NCBI RefSeq assembly: GCF_008806345.1
Contig: NZ_VZZJ01000024.1
Location: 1-64,000 of the forward strand
Direction: 5' to 3'
Source of the DNA: Methylobacterium planeticum
Lineage (GTDB): Bacteria > Pseudomonadota > Alphaproteobacteria > Rhizobiales > Beijerinckiaceae
Length of the DNA: 64,000 nt
Shown here: positions 58,806 to 64,000 of the stretch, piece after piece
How positions within the stretch are numbered: the stretch's first letter is position 1
How the letters are laid out: every line of letters begins with the position of its first letter
The notes under the pieces: generated by a model
Told to the model about the DNA's origin: nothing
The model's input: only the letters and a program-made list of their open reading frames with translations
The model's database searches: none
Position numbers and translations under genes: made by a program

Positions 58806-60494
58806 ATGACGATATACTATGTATCCACAACTGGAACAGATGGTGCATCTGGGGCGATCAACGATCCTTTCGCAACGCTTCAGGCTGCCCATGATCAGGC
58901 GAAAGCCGGTGATACGATCTACATGCGTGGAGGTACCTACCAGCTGAAATCAGGCATCCACCTGACGAACGACGGCACCGCAGACAAGCCGATCACCATC
59001 GAAAATTATCAGCAGGAAAAAGTCGTCATCAGCGCGGCATCAGTTTCTGGACAGGCCGTTACCCTGGACAGCGCCTCGTACAATCACATCAAGGGCCTGG
59101 AAATCGCGGATGGCGGCACAGGCGGCATTCTGCTTTCCGGCTCGTCGAACAGCAACGTGCTCGAGGACCTGGACGTTCACGGGAGCGGATGGGCATCCGA
59201 ATGGGAGGGAAAAGGCTTCAGCGTGTTCGGCTCGAGCGCGAACAATCTTCTCCTCAACAACGACTCTCATGACAATCACGATCTCAGGGGCGACAACGCG
59301 GACGGCTTCCAGATCGCCACGACGGGCGCGGGCAACGTCTTGCAGGGCAATCGCGCCTGGGGCAATTCCGACGACGGCTTCGACTTGTTCAACGTGCAGG
59401 ACGGGACGAAAGCGGGTGCCGTCACAATCGACGGCAATCTTGCCTGGCACAACGGCTACAGCGCGAGCGGGGAACACACCGGCAATGGAAGCGGGTTCAA
59501 GCTCGGCGGCACGCGGCCCGGCGCGGGCGGCGACTCTGGCGGCCACACCGTCTCGAACAACGTAGCATGGGACAATGCTGGCACCGGTTTCGACGAAAAC
59601 TCAGCGAGCCAGCCCCTGAAGCTGACCAGCAACACGGCTTACGATAACGGCACGAACTATTACTTCGAGCACGGCGGCAATGTCCTGAGCGACAATCTCT
59701 CGGCCGGCAGCGGCAATGTTTCGGTGACAGGAACGGAGGACCACAACTCCTGGAACGTCGCCCAGTCTGTCGGCGCCTCTGCCTTCGTGTCTGTCGACGC
59801 GAGCGCGATGACCGGCGACCGCGGCCCCGATGGCGCGCTTCCCGCCTCCGACTTCCTTCACGTGATCAGCAGCAGTCCCGTCGCCGGAACCGGGGCGAAC
59901 ATCGGGTCGTCCGGAGCCGGATCGAGCGCCGGCGCGGACGGATCGGGCGATGGGCCGGCCTCCGGGACACCACAGCCGGAACCCGCTCCCATTCCGACGA
60001 CGCCGGGCCAGCCGACATCAGGGACAGGCGCTGCAGCCGGTTCGGCCAACGGGTCGGGCAACGCAGACGGATCGGGCGATCCGTCAAGCGTCGATCCGGT
60101 GACGACCCCGGCAACCGGAACCTCCGGCTCCGACGCGCCGGGCGAGGCCGGGGCAGGCATCCCAGCCCCGGAGGGCTCATCCCCCGGAGCGACGGGGAAC
60201 GAGGCCACCCCAACCACGCCCGCAGTCGGTCATCACGGAAACGGTCACCACTGGGGATCGCACGGATTCTCGTTCGATCCCAGCGCCCTTGCTCAGGCCG
60301 GAAGCACCGCGCAGGCCGCACTCGGCCACTTGATGGATGTCTGGGGCCGGAATCACCAGAGCGGCGAGGGACATGGCCATTGCGGTGGAGCCGCCGCGGC
60401 GACTGAGACTGATCTGACGGCGGTCCAGACCGATGCGGGGATTTCCTCCAACAGCCACCACTGGCACCACGAGTCGGGCTGGCACCTCGCCTGA
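58806..60494 (+). CDS. Right-handed beta-helix protein with Pro/Ser linker and His-rich tail
   Basis: A 562-residue protein. Residues about 1-360 form a parallel beta-helix of the DUF1565/pectate lyase type: MTIYYVSTTGTDGASGAIND, DPFATLQAAHDQAKAGDTIY, RGGTYQLKSGIHLTNDGTAD, HIKGLEIADGGTGGILLSGS and WGNSDDGFDLFNVQDGT. Residues 370-480 are a Gly/Ser/Pro/Thr linker. The end has GHHGNGHHWGSHGFSFD and SHHWHHESGWHLA. There is no N-terminal signal, so a C-terminal export signal (type I) is likely. It resembles alginate-epimerase-like or lyase proteins in exopolysaccharide loci. ATG 58806 is preferred because of AGGAA spacing; ATG 58803 is next. Confidence 0.78.
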   Translation: MTIYYVSTTGTDGASGAINDPFATLQAAHDQAKAGDTIYMRGGTYQLKSGIHLTNDGTADKPITIENYQQEKVVISAASVSGQAVTLDSASYNHIKGLEIADGGTGGILLSGSSNSNVLEDLDVHGSGWASEWEGKGFSVFGSSANNLLLNNDSHDNHDLRGDNADGFQIATTGAGNVLQGNRAWGNSDDGFDLFNVQDGTKAGAVTIDGNLAWHNGYSASGEHTGNGSGFKLGGTRPGAGGDSGGHTVSNNVAWDNAGTGFDENSASQPLKLTSNTAYDNGTNYYFEHGGNVLSDNLSAGSGNVSVTGTEDHNSWNVAQSVGASAFVSVDASAMTGDRGPDGALPASDFLHVISSSPVAGTGANIGSSGAGSSAGADGSGDGPASGTPQPEPAPIPTTPGQPTSGTGAAAGSANGSGNADGSGDPSSVDPVTTPATGTSGSDAPGEAGAGIPAPEGSSPGATGNEATPTTPAVGHHGNGHHWGSHGFSFDPSALAQAGSTAQAALGHLMDVWGRNHQSGEGHGHCGGAAAATETDLTAVQTDAGISSNSHHWHHESGWHLA

Positions 60495-60533
60495 TCTGGC
60501 CGGAGGCCGAGACGAACCGCACAATCCGCACGC

Positions 60534-60558
60534 GGGCAGGCGCCAATGGCGCCTGCCC
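60534..60558 (+). terminator. Perfect hairpin after the beta-helix gene
   Basis: GGGCAGGCGCC, loop AAT, GGCGCCTGCCC: an 11-base perfect GC-rich stem 39 bases after the stop. No T-tract follows. Probable terminator or 3' stabiliser. Confidence 0.7.
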
Positions 60559-61214
60559 GAAGGCGTTCCGCTCCTGTGTTCGCCCCTGCGATGGCGCGCT
60601 TCTCAGCCGCCTTCCAGGGCAGCCGGCCCGCGCTTTCACCGCGCCATTATGCCGGAGTTCTCCTGGGCGCGGGCGATCTCAGCGCGAACAGCGGGTATCA
60701 TCCGGGCGTCCGGTTGGACGGTGAGCATCTGCAAGTTCCCCGGAAACACAGGGCCCGGCAGAGGTCGTCAAAGCGCCAGGCGCGTTCCTCGATCTCCCAC
60801 CCTGTCCGATCCCAGCACCGTCCCGACGCCAAACGACCAGTCAGCGGTGGCACGTCGCGGGGGAACGCCGGGCGTGATGGCCGCCAACCTCGACTCGACG
60901 CGGGTCCGCGCACGGGCGGCCACTGCGGAACTTCGAGTTGCCGGTGAACTGCCGAAGAAATCCAGGCCCTGGCTTCTCAAGATCAGGAATCGTCAGGGCA
61001 GGCCGCCGCGGTGCTTCGGCCTCATCGAGATCGGGAGTTTGCTCGGGGCCGCGTCTCGGACTCCGGACGGGCGCGGATTCTGCTACCGCGATCTCGGGGG
61101 CAGAAGGCCAGCCCTGCTCTCGATCGCTTCAATGAGAGGTGCAGCGGGACATCGACGGGTTCGAATGCTCCCGCGTGGGTCCAGATGGCGACGGCCGCCC
61201 TCGCGACGCTGTCT
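60559..61214. other. Intergenic, no gene recognised
   Basis: About 655 bases between the hairpin and the epimerase stop. Frames on both strands have chance-like composition. It may be decayed coding DNA. Confidence 0.35.
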
Positions 61215-62228
61215 TCATCGATCACCGAAATGATACTCGCGATACCAATCGACGAAGGCTCGCACGCCCTCCTCCACGTTCGTGGAGGGGCGATATCCGG
61301 TCAGGTCCAGCAGCAGCGACGTGTCGGCGAATGTCTCCGGCACGTCGCCTTTCTGCATTGGCAGATCAATGCAGGTAGCCTTGCGGCCGACGCTCTCCTC
61401 GATTGCCCGGAGGAAAGTCATCAGGCCGACCGGCTGGCTGTTACCGATGTTCACGACGCGATACGGAGCAGCCGGGCTGGTTCCGAGCGACGCACGCGAG
61501 GACCCGACCGCATCGTGGTCGGGCACACAGGACACTAGGCGCATGATCGATTCGACGAGATCGTCGATGTAGGTGAAGTCCCGACGCATATCGCCGCCGT
61601 TGTAGAGGTCGAGCGGCGAGTTCTCGAAGATGGCCTTCGTGAACTTGTAAAGAGCCATGTCCGGTCGGCCCCAAGGGCCATACACGCTGAAGAACCGCAC
61701 AACGGTGATCGGCTGGCCCCAGAGATGCGCGAAGCAATGTGCAATGTCCTCGACCGCCTTCTTCGTTGCTGCGTAGAGCGTCAGGGCGTGATCGCTTCGA
61801 TCCGTTTCCGAAAAAGGCATCTTGCGATTGGCACCGTAGACCGAACTCGTCGATGCGAAGATCGCGTGCCGGGCAGGCTTCTCCCGCAGACATTCGAGCA
61901 GATTGTAGCTCGCGATGATGTTGGCATCGATGTAGGCACGCGGATTTTCAAGGCTGTACCGGACACCGGCTTGCGCGGCGAGATGGATGACGACGTCGAA
62001 AGGCTGCCCGCCGAACAGATCCCTGAGCCGATCAGCATCCGCGAGGTCGAACTCGCAGCGTTCGAAGCCCTCCATCTCGCTCAGCATGTCGTGGCGACGC
62101 CGTTTCAGCGCCGGGTCGTAGTAGGTCGTCATGGCATCGACGCCGACCACCTCGGCGCCGTCGCGGAGAAGTCTTCGAGCGACATGGAATCCCACGAAAC
62201 CCGCGGATCCGGTGACGAGAACACGCAT
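61215..62228 (-). CDS. NAD-dependent sugar-nucleotide epimerase, UDP-glucuronate 4-epimerase-like
   Basis: A 337-residue extended SDR enzyme. VLVTGSAGFVGFHVARRLL is the NAD loop (TGxxGFxG), and ARHAIFASTSSVYGANRKMP with LTLYAATKKAVEDIAHCFAH gives the S...YxxxK catalytic set. VRFFSVYGPWGRPDMALYKF and the DAMTTYYDPALKRRR segment are typical of UDP-glucuronate 4-epimerases, which make UDP-galacturonate for polysaccharide. ATG 62228 is used. Confidence 0.88.
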   Translation of the reverse strand: MRVLVTGSAGFVGFHVARRLLRDGAEVVGVDAMTTYYDPALKRRRHDMLSEMEGFERCEFDLADADRLRDLFGGQPFDVVIHLAAQAGVRYSLENPRAYIDANIIASYNLLECLREKPARHAIFASTSSVYGANRKMPFSETDRSDHALTLYAATKKAVEDIAHCFAHLWGQPITVVRFFSVYGPWGRPDMALYKFTKAIFENSPLDLYNGGDMRRDFTYIDDLVESIMRLVSCVPDHDAVGSSRASLGTSPAAPYRVVNIGNSQPVGLMTFLRAIEESVGRKATCIDLPMQKGDVPETFADTSLLLDLTGYRPSTNVEEGVRAFVDWYREYHFGDR

Positions 62229-62702
62229 CGACGGCCTCTTCCCTTGGTACAAAAAGCCTTTTGCGTCAGCCTGCGGCTTGCGAGCCGATCGGCTGGAGCC
62301 GGTTCCGGCGCAGCGGTCTGCGCACTGACAGACCTCCTGGCGGGGCGTCTCGTTTCGGGCTCTACTGGAGACAGTGCACCACCAAGAAATCGCTCTCCCG
62401 CGCGTACCCTTTGCTTAGAAAAGGAATACTGGTCTTGATTGTTCTGTGCTGCAGGCAAACTGCAGCGCGCACACTGTTCTTTGCGCAGAGATCTGTAAAC
62501 TAACACTCTCGTACTAGCTCTAATTATTTATACAGGAGAACTTGAAAGCCACTACATACGATTTTCGTGAAATTCACCGCGCGAGCGTCCGGGAAAAATA
62601 AATTGCGCATGTGGCAGGATCGACTGGGTGCAGAACTCGAGGAGACGTCGCCGGCACGTTTCCATCGATTCCATCAGTACGGGCCGGCGCGGAATCGACG
62701 AC
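62229..62702. other. Divergent intergenic region between two epimerase genes
   Basis: About 475 bases with an AT-rich centre near 62500-62600, likely promoters for both directions. No gene seen. Confidence 0.45.
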
Positions 62703-63884
62703 ATGCTGAAGGAGCAGCGTAGTGTCATGCATTCGGACTCCATCACGACAGAATGCTCTGATTTGACGCCGCACGACCACCCGAACTCGGGTTCTCGAGC
62801 GAATGGCATTGCCGCCGTCTCGGCCGCGGCATTCGCGCGCGAAGACGAAAGGATCGCGGATTTCCTCGGAAGAGGAGGGAAGCGCCGCGTTCTCCTGATC
62901 GGGGGCGGGGGATACATCGGAGTTCCAGTCTCGACCGAACTACTTCGCAACGGATGTCTCGTTCGGAGCATCGACAACTTCATCTACGGACACCAAGCCA
63001 GCGTCTCAGGCCTCCTGTTGAACCCCGGCTATGAAATGATGGTCGCGGATCTTTGCGATCCAAAGGCTCTACGTGACGCTCTCGAAGGGGTGACGGACGT
63101 CGTGGTTCTTGCCGGTCTGGTGGGCGATCCGATCACCCGAAGATATCCTGATATTTCACGAGCCATCAATAACGATGGTATTCAAAAATGCTTTGATGTC
63201 TTTGAAGAATTCAATCTAAACAAGGTGATCTTCATCTCGACATGCTCGAACTACGGGGTCGTTGCCGGCGATGCCCTGGCCAGCGAGGAGACCGAGCTGC
63301 GGCCCCTTTCACTCTACGCCGAGGCGAAAGTCGCGGCAGAAGCGGCGCTGATGGAACGGAGAGGACGCACCAGATATCATCCGACCGTGCTGCGCTTCGC
63401 GACCGCTTTCGGGGCCGCGCCGCGGATGCGGTTCGACCTGAGCGTGAACGAATTCACACGAGATCTCTTTCTAGATCGATCCGAACTTGATGTGTACGAT
63501 CCCGACACATGGCGCCCGTACTGCCATGTCCGCGACTTCACACGCCTGATTTATCTGGTTCTGCGGGCTCCGGCCGAGCGCGTTTCTTATCGGATCTTCA
63601 ACGCGGGTGGAGACTGCAACAACAAGACCAAGCGGCAGATCGTCGATCACATCCTCGATCGGCTTCCTGGTCGCAAGGTTTGCTACCGCGACCATGGCGG
63701 CGATCCGCGCAATTACAAGGTCGATTTCAGTCGCGTCAGACAGGAACTGGGCTTCGAGCCGCAGCACTCAGTGTCGGATGGGATCGACGAAATCATTGGG
63801 CTGATCAAGGCCGGCTTCTTCGAGGATGTGGACCTGCGTCGCAACTATTATGGAAATTATCGCCTCGCCGGCGCCGATGCTTGA
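62703..63884 (+). CDS. NAD-dependent epimerase/dehydratase (extended SDR)
   Basis: A protein of 393 residues from ATG 62703 (ATG 62727 is possible). RVLLIGGGGYIGVPVSTELL is the NAD loop, VIFISTCSNYGVVAGDAL and LSLYAEAKVAAEAALM supply the Ser and YxxxK residues, and VLRFATAFGAAPRMRFDLSVNEFTRD follows. It resembles GDP/UDP-sugar epimerases or reductases in polysaccharide loci. The N-terminal 60 residues before the fold are an unusual extension. Substrate unknown. No further gene is seen in the last 116 bases of the window. Confidence 0.85.
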   Translation: MLKEQRSVMHSDSITTECSDLTPHDHPNSGSRANGIAAVSAAAFAREDERIADFLGRGGKRRVLLIGGGGYIGVPVSTELLRNGCLVRSIDNFIYGHQASVSGLLLNPGYEMMVADLCDPKALRDALEGVTDVVVLAGLVGDPITRRYPDISRAINNDGIQKCFDVFEEFNLNKVIFISTCSNYGVVAGDALASEETELRPLSLYAEAKVAAEAALMERRGRTRYHPTVLRFATAFGAAPRMRFDLSVNEFTRDLFLDRSELDVYDPDTWRPYCHVRDFTRLIYLVLRAPAERVSYRIFNAGGDCNNKTKRQIVDHILDRLPGRKVCYRDHGGDPRNYKVDFSRVRQELGFEPQHSVSDGIDEIIGLIKAGFFEDVDLRRNYYGNYRLAGADA

Positions 63885-64000
63885 GAGAGTGAGCGCTCAT
63901 GTGGGGACCGCGGCTCTCGGCGGGTCGCTCGATGTTAGCCGCTCAGGAGGGCCGGAGGTGCTGCATCGGGCGGGGCTCGGTCGGCCGCGCCAGCGACGCG

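Noticed and set aside
60433..61233. 266-codon plus-strand frame after the beta-helix gene
   Set aside because: It overlaps the end of the beta-helix gene and the terminator hairpin and shows no family motif.
1..64000. CRISPR arrays, tRNA and rRNA genes
   Set aside because: No regularly spaced repeats, cloverleaf or rRNA-like sequence was recognised by eye; a dedicated covariance-model scan would settle it.

Overview
The window looks like a GC-rich alphaproteobacterial chromosome, most likely Methylobacterium or a close relative. This is inferred from a complete N-methylglutamate (NMG) pathway for methylamine oxidation (mgsABC, gmaS, mgdABCD) next to a rhizobial-type exopolysaccharide locus. 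No rRNA, tRNA or CRISPR array was recognised.

Region 1 (about 0-19.2 kb) is a defence and mobility island. It opens with the 3' end of an IS630-type transposase. A minus-strand operon follows: a TM0106-type nuclease/exonuclease/SF1 helicase, a McrB-like AAA ATPase and a DUF2357/PD-(D/E)XK partner. Next comes a frameshifted uracil-DNA-glycosylase-like gene. Then there is a compact module I do not recognise as a named system: a beta-CASP RNase J-like nuclease, a probable PD-(D/E)XK protein and a dual-specificity-phosphatase/ADP-ribosylglycohydrolase fusion, divergent from a resolvase-like protein that lacks the catalytic Arg-Ser signature. An IS110 element separates it from a ubiquitin-like operon (triple-Ubl protein, DUF6791-ThiF E1-like protein, DUF6527 Cys/His protein). 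That operon is divergent from a Xre-RES toxin-antitoxin pair whose promoter carries two perfect AGTCC-N6-GGACT palindromes.

Region 2 (19.2-22.9 kb) holds a small protein with a FFSPYFP motif, a GH114-like glycosidase with a His/Gly-rich tail, and an exported basic repeat protein.

Region 3 (22.9-38.1 kb) is the methylamine region. One minus-strand operon encodes two short and one tiny membrane protein, an APC permease and two conserved unknowns. Divergent from it, mgsA-mgsB-mgsC-gmaS run on the plus strand to a strong terminator. The four NMG dehydrogenase genes mgdA-B-C-D run toward them on the minus strand, divergent from a GlxA/AraC-type regulator. Together they take methylamine to gamma-glutamylmethylamide or N-methylglutamate, then to glutamate plus a C1 unit.

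Region 4 (38.6-64 kb) is a polysaccharide locus. It starts with a second member of the FFSPYFP family, then an ExoF/Wza-like export protein, a Wzc/ExoP-like tyrosine autokinase, a methyltransferase, an AsnB-type amidotransferase, three glycosyltransferases, a Wzy-like polymerase, a decayed flippase copy, a nucleotidyltransferase with an altered signature, an exported beta-helix protein, a PPP-type phosphatase, an intact AT-richer Wzx flippase, another methyltransferase, an IS1182 remnant, a beta-helix protein with a His-rich tail, and two sugar-nucleotide epimerases.
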